A stretch of 64,000 nt of DNA from NCBI RefSeq assembly GCF_014197035.1, contig NZ_JACIEU010000019.1, positions 33,785-97,784 on the forward strand. Direction: 5' to 3'. Numbering within the stretch: the stretch's first letter is position 1; each line of letters starts with the position of its first letter. Below the pieces are notes generated by a model that was given only the letters and a program-made list of their open reading frames with translations, was not told the origin of the DNA and made no database searches. The DNA comes from Sphingobium scionense. Lineage in GTDB: Bacteria > Pseudomonadota > Alphaproteobacteria > Sphingomonadales > Sphingomonadaceae. Below are positions 33,695 through 42,747 of this stretch, in pieces. Both the position numbers and the translations under genes were made by a program.

Positions 33695-33949
33695 TCAGCC
33701 CGCCTTTTCGGCGAGAACCGTCAGGCCCTTTTCATTCACTTCGGCAAAGCCGCCCTCGACCGGGATGACTTCCGGTGCGGCGCCGGCGCTGGCGAAGATC
33801 TGGATCGCGCCGTCGCGCACGGTCGACATGAAGGGCGCATGGCCCTCCAGCACGCCGAAGTCGCCATCGGTGCCGGGAACGACGACCTGATAGACCTCTT
33901 CCGAGCGGACGAGCTTTTCAGGGGTCACGAGTTCGAAATGCAGTGCCAT
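33695..33949 (-). CDS. atpC: ATP synthase epsilon subunit, short form
   Basis: This 84-residue subunit of the F1 stalk contains only the N-terminal beta-sandwich (LHFELVTPEKLVRSEEVYQV, then VPGTDGDFGVLEGHAPFM). The C-terminal helical hairpin that inhibits ATP hydrolysis in E. coli (about 135 residues in total) is missing. Such short epsilon subunits occur in alphaproteobacteria, where a separate zeta subunit inhibits the enzyme. ATG 33949 was chosen by the MALHFELVTPEK start. It is the last gene of the operon, separated from atpD by a palindromic element. Confidence 0.94.
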   Translation of the reverse strand: MALHFELVTPEKLVRSEEVYQVVVPGTDGDFGVLEGHAPFMSTVRDGAIQIFASAGAAPEVIPVEGGFAEVNEKGLTVLAEKAG

Positions 33950-33961
33950 TCTAAAATCTCC

Positions 33962-34089
33962 CCCCTCCCTGAAAGGGAGGGGCCGGGGGTGGGTGCCATC
34001 GCCATGCGATGGCCTGCGCCCTAGCCGAGAGGCAGGAAGCTCGCTTCGCTCGCTACCCACCCCTCAATCCCCTCCCTGGTAGGGAGGGG
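33962..34089. repeat. Palindromic intergenic repeat between atpD and atpC
   Basis: Two near-identical palindromes, CCCCTCCCT-nnn-AGGGAGGGG, lie at 33962-33982 and 34069-34089. Between them GGGGTGGGT (33986-33994) pairs with ACCCACCCC (34055-34063), so the whole 128 bases can fold into a branched structure. It resembles the REP/BIME-type elements scattered in sphingomonad genomes. In the atp transcript it could set atpD and atpC levels apart. Confidence 0.8.
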
Positions 34090-34101
34090 AGGGTTTGCTG
34101 C

Positions 34102-35547
34102 TTAGGCCGCTTCGGCAGCCAGCTTCTTCGCCTTTTCGATGGCTTCGTCGATGCCGCCGACCATGTAGAAGGCGTTCTCGGGCAGATGGTCATACTCGCC
34201 ATCGACCACGGCCTTGAACGACTTCACCGTGTCTTCGATCTGGACGAACTTGCCCGAGATGCCGGTGAAGACTTCGGCGACGTGGAACGGCTGCGACAGG
34301 AACTTCTGGATCTTGCGCGCGCGGGCGACGGTCACCTTGTCCTCTTCCGACAGCTCGTCCATGCCCAGGATCGCGATGATGTCCTGCAGCGACTTATACT
34401 TCTGCAGGATCGACTGAACCGCGCGGGCGGTGTCATAATGTTCCTGGCCCACGGTGCGCGGTTCCAGCACGCGGCTGGTGGAGTCGAGCGGATCGACTGC
34501 CGGATAGATGCCCAGTTCCGAAATCGCACGGTTAAGCACGGTCGTCGCATCAAGATGCGCGAACGACGTCGCCGGCGCCGGATCGGTAAGATCGTCCGCG
34601 GGAACATAGACGGCCTGGACCGAGGTGATCGACCCCTTGTTGGTCGAGGTGATGCGTTCCTGCAGCGCGCCCATGTCGGTCGCCAGGGTCGGCTGATAGC
34701 CCACCGCCGAAGGAATACGGCCCAGCAGAGCCGACACTTCGGCGCCCGCCTGGGTGAAGCGGAAGATGTTGTCGACGAAGAACAGCACGTCCTGATTTTC
34801 GACGTCGCGGAAATATTCGGCGATCGTCAGGCCCGACAGAGCGACGCGGGCACGGGCGCCCGGCGGCTCGTTCATCTGGCCATAAACCAGGGCCACCTTC
34901 GAGCCTTCGCTGATCGCGTTGCCATCGGCATCCTTGGCGATCACGTTGGCGTCGAGGAATTCGTGGTACAGATCATTACCTTCACGGGTGCGTTCGCCGA
35001 CGCCCGCGAAGACCGAGGTGCCGCCATGGCCCTTGGCGATGTTGTTGATCAGTTCCTGGATGAGAACGGTCTTGCCGACGCCTGCGCCGCCGAACAGGCC
35101 GATCTTGCCGCCCTTTGCATAAGGGGCGAGAAGGTCGATGACCTTGATGCCGGTGACCAGGATCGAGCTTTCGGTCGACTGGTCGACGAACAGCGGGGCC
35201 TTGGCGTGGATCGGCGACCGCAGGTCGGTAGCGACCGGGCCGCGTTCGTCGATCGGTTCGCCGACGACGTTGAGGATGCGGCCGAGGGTGGCCGGACCGA
35301 CGGGAACGCTGATCTGCGCGCCGGTGTCGGTGACTTCCTGGCCGCGGGTCAGGCCTTCGGTCGAGTCCATCGCGATGGTGCGGACGGTGTTTTCACCCAG
35401 ATGCTGGGCGACTTCCAGCACCAGGCGCTGGCCGTTGTTGCTGGTTTCCAGCGCCGAAAGGATCGCCGGAAGCGCATCGGGGAAGGTCACGTCGACGACG
35501 GCGCCGATGACCTGCGAAATGCGGCCTACATTGTTGGTGGTTGCCAT
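34102..35547 (-). CDS. atpD: ATP synthase beta subunit
   Basis: This 481-residue catalytic subunit of F1 has Walker A GGAGVGKTVL, the catalytic Glu in GVGERTREGNDL, Walker B VLFFVDNIFRF, and the signature PAVDPLDSTSR. It makes ATP at the cytoplasmic face of the membrane. Codon use and length are normal. It lies 24 bases after atpG. Confidence 0.98.
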   Translation of the reverse strand: MATTNNVGRISQVIGAVVDVTFPDALPAILSALETSNNGQRLVLEVAQHLGENTVRTIAMDSTEGLTRGQEVTDTGAQISVPVGPATLGRILNVVGEPIDERGPVATDLRSPIHAKAPLFVDQSTESSILVTGIKVIDLLAPYAKGGKIGLFGGAGVGKTVLIQELINNIAKGHGGTSVFAGVGERTREGNDLYHEFLDANVIAKDADGNAISEGSKVALVYGQMNEPPGARARVALSGLTIAEYFRDVENQDVLFFVDNIFRFTQAGAEVSALLGRIPSAVGYQPTLATDMGALQERITSTNKGSITSVQAVYVPADDLTDPAPATSFAHLDATTVLNRAISELGIYPAVDPLDSTSRVLEPRTVGQEHYDTARAVQSILQKYKSLQDIIAILGMDELSEEDKVTVARARKIQKFLSQPFHVAEVFTGISGKFVQIEDTVKSFKAVVDGEYDHLPENAFYMVGGIDEAIEKAKKLAAEAA

Positions 35548-35571
35548 GACTATGTCCTTGCCTGCTTGTCC

Positions 35572-36456
35572 TTAGAGGGCTTCGGCGCCCGAGATGATTT
35601 CGACGAGTTCGGTGGTGATCGCGGCCTGGCGGCTGCGGTTATACTGGATCGTCAGCTTGTTGATGAGGTCGCCGGCATTGCGGGTCGCATTGTCCATCGC
35701 GGTCATCGACGCACCCTGTTCGGATGCGTTGTTTTCCAGCAGCGCCTTGAAGAGCTGCACCGTCACGTTGCGCGGCAGCAGGTCGTCGAGGATCGCTTCC
35801 TCGCTCGGTTCATATTCCACCGTTGCGGCGATCGCATTGCGGTCGGCATCCTCGGGAATCTTGACCGGGATGATCTGCTGTTCGGTCGGGATCTGCGCGA
35901 GCGCCGACTTGAAGCGGGAATAGAAGAGGTGGGCAACGTCGAACTTGCCGTCGAGGAACATCTGGCTGAGTTCCTGCGCCACCGCCTGGGCCTGGGCAAA
36001 GCCCGGCTCCTTGGCACCGGTGGTGTCGTAATTGGCGACGATCTTGCTCGGATAGGTACGGTTGATCACCGGACGACCCTTGCGGCCGATCAGATAGAAC
36101 AACACCTTCTTGCCGTCCAGTTCCAGCGCGCGGGCCTTGGCCAGCGCAGCCTTCACGATATTGGCGTTGAACGCGCCGGCAAGGCCGCGATCGGAATTGG
36201 CGACGACCAGCAGATGGACTTCATCCTTGCCGGTGCCGGCGAGCAGCGGCGAGGCGCCTTCGCCCGAGCCGCCGGCGATCTTGGTCGCCAAGCTCGCGAC
36301 GACCGCTTCCAGTCGCTCGCTATAGGGGCGGGCAGCTTCGGCAGCGGCCTGCGCCTTGCGCAGCTTGGCCGCGGCGACCATCTGCTTCGCCTTGGTGATC
36401 TTCTGGGTCGACTTCACCGACCCGATGCGCAGCTTCAGTTCTTTGAGGCTAGCCAT
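35572..36456 (-). CDS. atpG: ATP synthase gamma subunit
   Basis: This 294-residue rotor-shaft subunit begins MASLKELKLRIGSVKSTQKI and ends ITTELVEIISGAEAL, both conserved coiled-coil helices that sit inside the F1 head. Its start codon is only three bases from the stop of a LysE-family gene that is not normally part of the operon, so its ribosome site (GGAA) falls within that gene. Confidence 0.97.
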   Translation of the reverse strand: MASLKELKLRIGSVKSTQKITKAKQMVAAAKLRKAQAAAEAARPYSERLEAVVASLATKIAGGSGEGASPLLAGTGKDEVHLLVVANSDRGLAGAFNANIVKAALAKARALELDGKKVLFYLIGRKGRPVINRTYPSKIVANYDTTGAKEPGFAQAQAVAQELSQMFLDGKFDVAHLFYSRFKSALAQIPTEQQIIPVKIPEDADRNAIAATVEYEPSEEAILDDLLPRNVTVQLFKALLENNASEQGASMTAMDNATRNAGDLINKLTIQYNRSRQAAITTELVEIISGAEAL

Positions 36457-36459
36457 AGT

Positions 36460-37086
36460 TCAAATATTCCGAGCAAGGGCCAGACGGCCCGCGAGACCAA
36501 AGAAACCGACGCCCATGGCGCCTTCGAACCAGCGCATCGCGCTGCTTTGACCGACCTTGCGGCCTGCCTTCACGGCAAGCGCTGCAAGCAGCGCGCACCA
36601 GACGAAGCCAAGCGCATAGACGATCGCGATCAGCAGCATCCCCTGCCAGGGTGCATCCGGACCGGTGCCGACGAACTGCGGCAGCGCAGCGAGGAAGAAG
36701 ATCGCGACCTTCGGGTTCAGCACGGTGCTGATAAAGCCCTGCATAAAAGGCGATCCGCCGACCCGGACTTTCGCCTCTGCCGATGCCGGCGCAGGCTTGA
36801 TCGCACCACGCAGCAGGCCGATGCCCATCCACGCCAAATAGAATGCGCCGGCGATCTTCACCGCCATGAACATTCCTGGCACCGCGTTCAACACGCTGAG
36901 GAAGCCGAAGCCGCACAGCAGCATGTAAAATAGGCCGCCTAGCTGGATGCCGCCGATCGCCGCCATCCCCGCCTTCAACCCACGGCGTGCTGCGTGACCG
37001 GCCACCAACATGGTGTCCGGTCCTGGCAGCAGCACCAGACCGATCGACATCACGGTCCAGGCAAGAAGGGAATGGGCAGTCAGCAT
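36460..37086 (-). CDS. LysE-family exporter inserted in the ATP synthase operon
   Basis: This 208-residue inner-membrane protein has six helices and the LysE/RhtB landmarks LVLLPGPDTMLVAGHAARRG and STVLNPKVAIFFLAALPQF. The family exports amino acids such as lysine, homoserine or threonine. It sits between the atpA-side hypothetical gene (7 bases) and atpG (3 bases), all on the same strand, so it must be transcribed with the ATP synthase genes. Base composition is near that of its neighbours. The substrate cannot be told. Confidence 0.88.
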   Translation of the reverse strand: MLTAHSLLAWTVMSIGLVLLPGPDTMLVAGHAARRGLKAGMAAIGGIQLGGLFYMLLCGFGFLSVLNAVPGMFMAVKIAGAFYLAWMGIGLLRGAIKPAPASAEAKVRVGGSPFMQGFISTVLNPKVAIFFLAALPQFVGTGPDAPWQGMLLIAIVYALGFVWCALLAALAVKAGRKVGQSSAMRWFEGAMGVGFFGLAGRLALARNI

Positions 37087-37093
37087 TCAAATT

Positions 37094-37579
37094 TCACTTA
37101 CCAAAATCAAGAAATGGCCTAATTTCATTCTTCGCTGCAACTGCATCGATAGTTTTGCATTCGCTACGAAGGACATCAGAAGCACAATGAAATTCTGGGT
37201 CTGGAGTGTCTGTTGCCTGGAAATCAAGCTTGAACTCAGTCCCATTGCTCCAAGTCCCATAAAACAATCCGGTCGTAAGATCGGCTGACTTGGTTTTTAT
37301 GAACTTTATATATTTACGTCCCGCGCTTTCAGTTAATTCTGCGGCGCGATAAAGTGCGATGCGTTCGCGAGCCTTCTCGATATAATCGCTTCCGCCCGTC
37401 TTTCCTATGACTCTCCAAGTGTCTGGGCCTTTCGACCGATCCTTGTAGCCAGATCCAAATGCGCCGTTCTGCAACGGGCCAAGCTTATGATACCGCACGG
37501 TTCCGGGCTTTTCAGCATGGCTGCTTGTGGCCAGCCCAAGGCTGGCCAAGGCCCCAATCGCCGCAATTTGCTTGATCAT
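37094..37579 (-). CDS. Exported protein of unknown function inside the ATP synthase operon
   Basis: This 161-residue protein has a signal peptide (MIKQIAAIGALASLGLATSSHA) and a soluble mature part with two Cys (about residues 138 and 146, in EFHCASDVLRSECK) that may form a disulfide. I recognise no domain. Its DNA is clearly AT-richer than the flanking atp genes (21 G/C in the 60 bases 37261-37320), which points to transfer. It starts 40 bases after atpA and ends seven bases before the LysE gene. Confidence 0.75.
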   Translation of the reverse strand: MIKQIAAIGALASLGLATSSHAEKPGTVRYHKLGPLQNGAFGSGYKDRSKGPDTWRVIGKTGGSDYIEKARERIALYRAAELTESAGRKYIKFIKTKSADLTTGLFYGTWSNGTEFKLDFQATDTPDPEFHCASDVLRSECKTIDAVAAKNEIRPFLDFGK

Positions 37580-37619
37580 CAAGTCTGACTTTCGACTGGC
37601 GGCCGACAAGCGGCAAATC

Positions 37620-39149
37620 TTAAGCGAAGGTCTTGCCGAACGCGTCGAGCGCAGCCTTCAGCTTGCCCTTGGCATCGTCGCCCAGATCCTTGCTGTCGCG
37701 GATCGCGGTCAGCACTTCGGGGTGATCGTGACGCAGATAGGCGAGCATCAGCTCTTCGTAACGGGTCACGTCCTTGACCGGGATGCCGTCAAGATAGCCG
37801 TTGGTGCCCGCGAAGATCGACGCGGTCTGCTCTTCGAACGGCAGCGGCGAGAACTGGCCCTGCTTCAGCAGTTCGGTCAGGCGCGCGCCACGGTTCAGCA
37901 GCTTCTGGGTCGATGCATCGAGGTCCGAACCGAACTGGGCGAAGGCCGCCATTTCGCGATACTGGGCCAGCTCCAGCTTGATCGAGCCCGAAACCTTCTT
38001 CATCGCCTTGGTCTGCGCGGCCGAGCCGACGCGCGACACCGACAGGCCGACGTTGATGGCCGGGCGGATGCCCTGGTAGAAGAGGTTGGTTTCGAGAAAG
38101 ATCTGGCCGTCGGTGATCGAGATCACGTTGGTCGGGATATAGGCTGACACGTCGCCAGCCTGGGTCTCGATGATCGGCAGCGCGGTCAGCGAGCCCGAGC
38201 CATTTTCCTTGTTCATCTTCGCAGCGCGTTCCAGCAGGCGGCTGTGGAGATAGAAGACGTCGCCCGGATAGGCTTCACGGCCCGGAGGACGACGCAGCAG
38301 CAGCGACATCTGGCGATAGGCGACGGCCTGCTTCGACAGATCGTCATAGACGATGACGGCGTGCATGCCGTTGTCGCGGAAATATTCGCCCATGGTCACG
38401 CCGGTATAGGGGGCGAGATACTGGAGCGGTGCGGGTTCCGAAGCGGTCGCGGCGATAACGATGGAATATTCCATCGCGCCATTTTCTTCGAGCTGCTTGA
38501 CGATCTGGGCGACGGTCGAGCGCTTCTGACCGACGGCGACGTAGATGCAGTAGAGCTTCTTGCTCTCGTCATCACCGGCGTTGGCGGTCTTCTGGTTGAT
38601 GAAGGTGTCGATCGCGACGGCGGTCTTGCCGGTCTGGCGATCGCCGATGATCAACTCGCGCTGGCCACGGCCGACGGGAACCAGGGTATCGATCGCCTTC
38701 AGGCCGGTCTGCACGGGTTCGTGCACCGAAGTGCGAGGGATGATGCCGGGCGCCTTCTTTTCCACGCGCATCCGCTGTTCGGCAACGATCGGACCCTTGC
38801 CGTCGATCGGGTTGCCCAGGCCGTCCACGACGCGCCCCAGCAGGCCCTTGCCGACGGGGACGTCGACGATGGTGCCGGTGCGCTTGACGGTGTCGCCTTC
38901 CTTGATCTCGGCGTCCGAGCCGAAGATCACGATGCCGACATTGTCGGCTTCGAGGTTGAGCGCCATGCCCTGAACGCCATTGGCGAACTCGACCATTTCG
39001 CCCGCCTGGACGTTGTCGAGGCCATGGACGCGGGCGATGCCGTCACCCACGGTCAGAACGGAACCGACTTCGCTGACCTGCGCTTCGGTGCCGAAATTGG
39101 CGATCTGGTCCTTGATGACCTTCGAAATTTCTGCGGCGTTGATATCCAT
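37620..39149 (-). CDS. atpA: ATP synthase alpha subunit
   Basis: This 509-residue non-catalytic F1 subunit has Walker A GDRQTGKTAVAID, the DNGMHAVIVYDDLSKQAVAYR Walker B region (cited here as AVIVYDDLSKQ), and the alpha signature around PAINVGLSVSRVGSAAQ. It is normal in length and starts two bases after the atpH stop. Downstream, where atpG is expected, two unrelated genes intervene. Confidence 0.98.
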   Translation of the reverse strand: MDINAAEISKVIKDQIANFGTEAQVSEVGSVLTVGDGIARVHGLDNVQAGEMVEFANGVQGMALNLEADNVGIVIFGSDAEIKEGDTVKRTGTIVDVPVGKGLLGRVVDGLGNPIDGKGPIVAEQRMRVEKKAPGIIPRTSVHEPVQTGLKAIDTLVPVGRGQRELIIGDRQTGKTAVAIDTFINQKTANAGDDESKKLYCIYVAVGQKRSTVAQIVKQLEENGAMEYSIVIAATASEPAPLQYLAPYTGVTMGEYFRDNGMHAVIVYDDLSKQAVAYRQMSLLLRRPPGREAYPGDVFYLHSRLLERAAKMNKENGSGSLTALPIIETQAGDVSAYIPTNVISITDGQIFLETNLFYQGIRPAINVGLSVSRVGSAAQTKAMKKVSGSIKLELAQYREMAAFAQFGSDLDASTQKLLNRGARLTELLKQGQFSPLPFEEQTASIFAGTNGYLDGIPVKDVTRYEELMLAYLRHDHPEVLTAIRDSKDLGDDAKGKLKAALDAFGKTFA

Positions 39150-39151
39150 GT

Positions 39152-39706
39152 TCAGCCTTTCATCGCCTGGGCGAGACTATTCAAACGGGTGCGGATGGAG
39201 GAATCGATCATCTGGCTGCCGATCTTGACGACCAGCCCACCCAGGATCGCGGGATCGACCTTGGTATCGACCGCGACATCGCGACCGACACGGGCCTTCA
39301 GGCTCTTCTGCAGAGCGGTGACCTGAGTCTTGGTGAGCGGATGCGCGCTCGTCACTTCGGCGCGGGCCTCGCCCTTGTGATTCGACAGCAGCGTTTCATA
39401 GGCGCGGATGACCGCAGGGAGCTGCGACAGGCGACGGTTCTGGGCGAGCACGCCCAGGAAATTCGTCGTCAGCGGATCGATCGACATGGCGGATGCAACC
39501 GCCGCGATCGTCTTACCCGCTGCGTCGCGGCTGAGAACGGGGCTGTTGATCAGGCCCTTGAAATCAGACGATTTTGCGATCGCTGCCTTGATTGCCGCGA
39601 GGCTCGCTGCGACGGTGTCGAGCGTCTTGCCGTCGCGGGCCAGATCGAACAGCGCCACCGCATAGCGGCCGCTGAGGCTGGCCTGTATACCGCCGGTAGT
39701 CTCCAC
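39152..39706 (-). CDS. atpH: ATP synthase delta subunit
   Basis: This 184-residue subunit links F1 to the peripheral stalk. It has the six-helix N-terminal domain (SGRYAVALFDLARD) and the C-terminal GGLVVKIGSQMIDSSIRTRL motif. I chose GTG 39706 because the protein then starts METTGGIQASLSGRY, the usual form, with GGAGG upstream. The open frame runs further back to 39826 but that part lacks similarity. It is the first gene of the operon. Confidence 0.95.
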   Translation of the reverse strand: METTGGIQASLSGRYAVALFDLARDGKTLDTVAASLAAIKAAIAKSSDFKGLINSPVLSRDAAGKTIAAVASAMSIDPLTTNFLGVLAQNRRLSQLPAVIRAYETLLSNHKGEARAEVTSAHPLTKTQVTALQKSLKARVGRDVAVDTKVDPAILGGLVVKIGSQMIDSSIRTRLNSLAQAMKG

Positions 39707-39887
39707 GCGCTTACCGTCCTCCAACTTGATTTGCCGGTCATGCAAAAAGAGGGGGAGCAGTAATAACCGTCCCCTGTTGTCGGGCCGGTTAGCAGTGCCA
39801 ATATGACTATGCAAGTCATGTGACACGATTCCATCGCATCGACGAAATCAAGCCAATTTGACTGAGTTTTTCAGGAAAACGGACAGG

Positions 39888-41462
39888 CTAGGGAGCGGGG
39901 TCTGCGGGGGCAAGCCGTCCTTTTTGGCAATGATAGACCAGCCGCTCGTTCGGCTGGGGCGGGAGCAGCGCTGCAAGGTCCGACTGGAGCGTCGCGATCC
40001 GGGTCAACATCGTGGAATCGCTGCTGCATCCCTTGATCGGGCCATCCTTCAGCAGGGCACGGGCCTTGTCCATCGTGTCGCCGTCTGGCAGCCAGCGCTG
40101 TACCCGCAGCAGGCCGGTGGCCGGGTCGAATTCGCTGCGACTGACATAATTTCCTTCGTCCGGCACGCTCGCCCGCTGCCAGGTCGTACCGGTCGCCTGA
40201 TATTGGGTGTCGCCGTTGACGCAGCCGCCCTCGGCCCAGTTCAGGCCGACGTCGTTGGGCTGCGACACGGTCAGTCGGCTGCGGTTGAGGTCAATCCGGC
40301 AGATATTGTCGCCGGCCCAGGCAAAGGCCTTGTTGCTGACCACGCTCTGGTCCTCGGGCAACTTCACCCGCTCGTCGATGCTGGCGAAGCTGGGCTTGAA
40401 GACGAACAGGCCAAGCGCGCCCATCAGCAGGATGCCGCCACCGGCGATGAACCAGGTGGCGCGCTTTTCGCGGCCCTGGCTGTAGAAGAGGCCACCCGCA
40501 CCCAGCCCCAGCACGGCGAGGGCCAGCAGCACGGCGGCGCCCGCCATCGCATTTTCGCGACCGGAAATGACATCGCGTTCGGCCGTGTCACGGGCCTGTT
40601 GCAGCGCCTGGTCGCGCTTGTCGGCGGCGGCGCGATCGCTCTGTTCAGTCAGCTGCGATTCGCGCTGGGTGATCGAGGATTCAGCGGCATCAGCCTCGGC
40701 CATGGTGCGGCAGGCGACGACGGTGTGGAGCGAGGAGACGCCAGCCTGGCGCAGGAAGGAGGCGACTTCGCGCCAGGATACGGCAAAGCCGAATTCGGCA
40801 TCATTGCCGTCGGAGATCGAGCCGAAGCTGTTGACCCCCAACACCCGGCCGCAATCGTCGATCAGGGGGCCGCCGCTATTGCCGGCGGCAAGCGGGGCGG
40901 TGTGCAGGATGGTGTCGAAGCTCTGGCTGGAGCGGCCGGACGAGATGCTGCCGCTGGTCTTCACCGTGCCGAGCGGTTCGACCAGCTGCTTGAGGCTGAG
41001 GCCCTGGGCGCGATCGACCGTGCCGGGATAGCCGATAGCGGTGACATGCTGGCCGTCATCGACCGCCCCGGCATAGAAGGTGGCAACCGGCAGGCTGCCT
41101 TCTTCCAGCTGGATCAGGGCCAGGTCGTTGCCCGGCGAATAGGCGATGATCCGCCCGCCATAGCTTTTCTTGCCCTCCGACGGGATCACGCCGATGACGA
41201 GATCCTTCTCCTCGCGCGCCAGTTCGACGACATGGGCGTTGGTCAGCACCTTGTCCGGGGCGATCGCGATGCCGCTGCCATGGCCCACGAAATAGGCGTC
41301 CGAGCCATTGGTCGCGACCAGCGCGACGCGCACCACGCTGCGCGCAGCGGCGGTGATATCCTGCTGTTCGGCCCGTGCGGGGCTGAGCAGGACGAGGGAC
41401 GCGACGAGCGCGGCGATCGGGCGAAGGCGACGGAAAAGGGCGACCATAGGAGGCGCATACAT
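39888..41462 (-). CDS. Membrane-anchored trypsin-like serine protease
   Basis: This 524-residue protein has a signal peptide (ending SPARAEQQ) and a chymotrypsin-fold protease domain (about residues 38-250). The triad is His77 in TNAHVV, Asp113 in GNDLALIQL and Ser196 in GNSGGP. A helical linker (about residues 265-310) leads to two membrane segments (about residues 308-356). The final 165 residues form a Cys-containing domain I do not recognise. There is no PDZ domain, so it is not a standard DegP. Start may be ATG 41447 instead. It is divergent from ada. Confidence 0.82.
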   Translation of the reverse strand: MYAPPMVALFRRLRPIAALVASLVLLSPARAEQQDITAAARSVVRVALVATNGSDAYFVGHGSGIAIAPDKVLTNAHVVELAREEKDLVIGVIPSEGKKSYGGRIIAYSPGNDLALIQLEEGSLPVATFYAGAVDDGQHVTAIGYPGTVDRAQGLSLKQLVEPLGTVKTSGSISSGRSSQSFDTILHTAPLAAGNSGGPLIDDCGRVLGVNSFGSISDGNDAEFGFAVSWREVASFLRQAGVSSLHTVVACRTMAEADAAESSITQRESQLTEQSDRAAADKRDQALQQARDTAERDVISGRENAMAGAAVLLALAVLGLGAGGLFYSQGREKRATWFIAGGGILLMGALGLFVFKPSFASIDERVKLPEDQSVVSNKAFAWAGDNICRIDLNRSRLTVSQPNDVGLNWAEGGCVNGDTQYQATGTTWQRASVPDEGNYVSRSEFDPATGLLRVQRWLPDGDTMDKARALLKDGPIKGCSSDSTMLTRIATLQSDLAALLPPQPNERLVYHCQKGRLAPADPAP

Positions 41463-41572
41463 ATGCGAAGGCCCGCGTTAGGCAATCGGGAAAAAGCGGA
41501 TGCGACGGGCCGTGTGCTTTTGACCGCAAGCCACGGGAAGCCTCGCCAAGCCGTTTCGATTACCCCATATCC

Positions 41573-42661
41573 ATGAACCAGATGACACGCCCCGAACCCG
41601 TCCCGGCCGCCATGCCCGATGCCGAAGACTGCTGGACCGCCTTTCTGGCGCGCGACCGTCGCCAGGATGGCTCCTTCGTCGGCGCGGTGTTGACCACCGG
41701 CATTTATTGCAAGCCGAGCTGCCCGGCGCGGCACCCGAAGCGGGAGAATATGATCTTCCTGCCTGATGGCGCGGCGGCGCGGGCGGCAGGCTTTCGCGCC
41801 TGCCTGCGCTGTCGTCCGGATGAGGTCGGGCGCGACCAGCAGGCGGTCGAGGCGGCGATCCGCCTGATCCGCGCGGCCGAAGTGCCGCTTCGGTTGGAGG
41901 CAATGGCCGACCATGTCGGTTATGCGCCGCATCATTTCCATCGCTTGTTCAAGCGGATCACCGGCCTGACCCCGGCTGCCTATGCCCGCGATCTGCGCAC
42001 CGATCGGCTGAAGGCGGCGCTGGCGACGCCCGGCAGCGTGACCGATGCGATCTATGAGGCCGGCTATAATGCGCCGAGCCGCGCCTATGCCGATGCCGAG
42101 CGGCATCTGGGCATGACGCCCAGTGCCTGGCGGGAGGGCGGGCGGGGCGTCGATATCCGCCATGTCGTAATCGGGACGAGCCTGGGCGCGCTGCTGGTCG
42201 CGGCGACCGAGCGCGGCCTGTGCCGCATCGCCTTCGAGGAAGGGGAGGCGGACCTGCGCCGCCGATACCCCAACGCGACTCTGTTGCCGGCGGACGCCGC
42301 GCTGGATCGCTGGGCGAGTGCCGTGGCCGCACTGGTGGATGATCCGGGGGCGGGTGCCGACCTGCCGACCGATGTCGGTGGCACCGCCTTTCAGCAGGCG
42401 GTCTGGGCCGCCTTGCGGGCGATCCCGGCGGGAGAGACCCGCAGCTATGGCGAGATCGCCGCGGCGATCGGCCGGCCGGGCGCCGTGCGCGCGGCGGGGA
42501 CAGCCTGTGGCGACAATGGCCTGGCAATATTGGTGCCCTGTCACCGCGTGTTGCGCAGCGACGGAAGCCTGGGTGGCTATGCCTATGGAGTCGACCGCAA
42601 GCGGAGCCTGCTGGAGCGGGAGCGCCGTGCGAAGATGACAGCGAAGACGACAGGTGAATAA
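41573..42661 (+). CDS. ada: Ada: bifunctional alkylation-response regulator / O6-methylguanine-DNA methyltransferase
   Basis: This 362-residue protein has the full Ada layout. The zinc domain has Cys46, Cys50, Cys77 and Cys80 (YCKPSCPARHPKRENM and RACLRCRP). An AraC helix-turn-helix region follows (about residues 95-190). The C-terminal methyltransferase has Cys323 in VPCHRVL. It removes methyl groups from DNA phosphotriesters and O6-methylguanine and, once methylated, activates its own gene and other repair genes. An E. coli-like self-regulation is likely. No alkB or alkA lies nearby. Confidence 0.96.
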   Translation: MNQMTRPEPVPAAMPDAEDCWTAFLARDRRQDGSFVGAVLTTGIYCKPSCPARHPKRENMIFLPDGAAARAAGFRACLRCRPDEVGRDQQAVEAAIRLIRAAEVPLRLEAMADHVGYAPHHFHRLFKRITGLTPAAYARDLRTDRLKAALATPGSVTDAIYEAGYNAPSRAYADAERHLGMTPSAWREGGRGVDIRHVVIGTSLGALLVAATERGLCRIAFEEGEADLRRRYPNATLLPADAALDRWASAVAALVDDPGAGADLPTDVGGTAFQQAVWAALRAIPAGETRSYGEIAAAIGRPGAVRAAGTACGDNGLAILVPCHRVLRSDGSLGGYAYGVDRKRSLLERERRAKMTAKTTGE

Positions 42662-42747
42662 CCGTTTCTCGATCCGCTTGCGTCACAATATTCTCGTAAT
42701 TTAACTTTTGATTAACTATAGGCTCGCGCCTTCTTCGATGGGGGCGG

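Noticed and set aside
34009..36933. A 974-codon plus-strand frame across atpD, atpG and the LysE gene
   Set aside because: It lies opposite three well-supported genes and an intergenic palindromic repeat, and no domain is visible in it.
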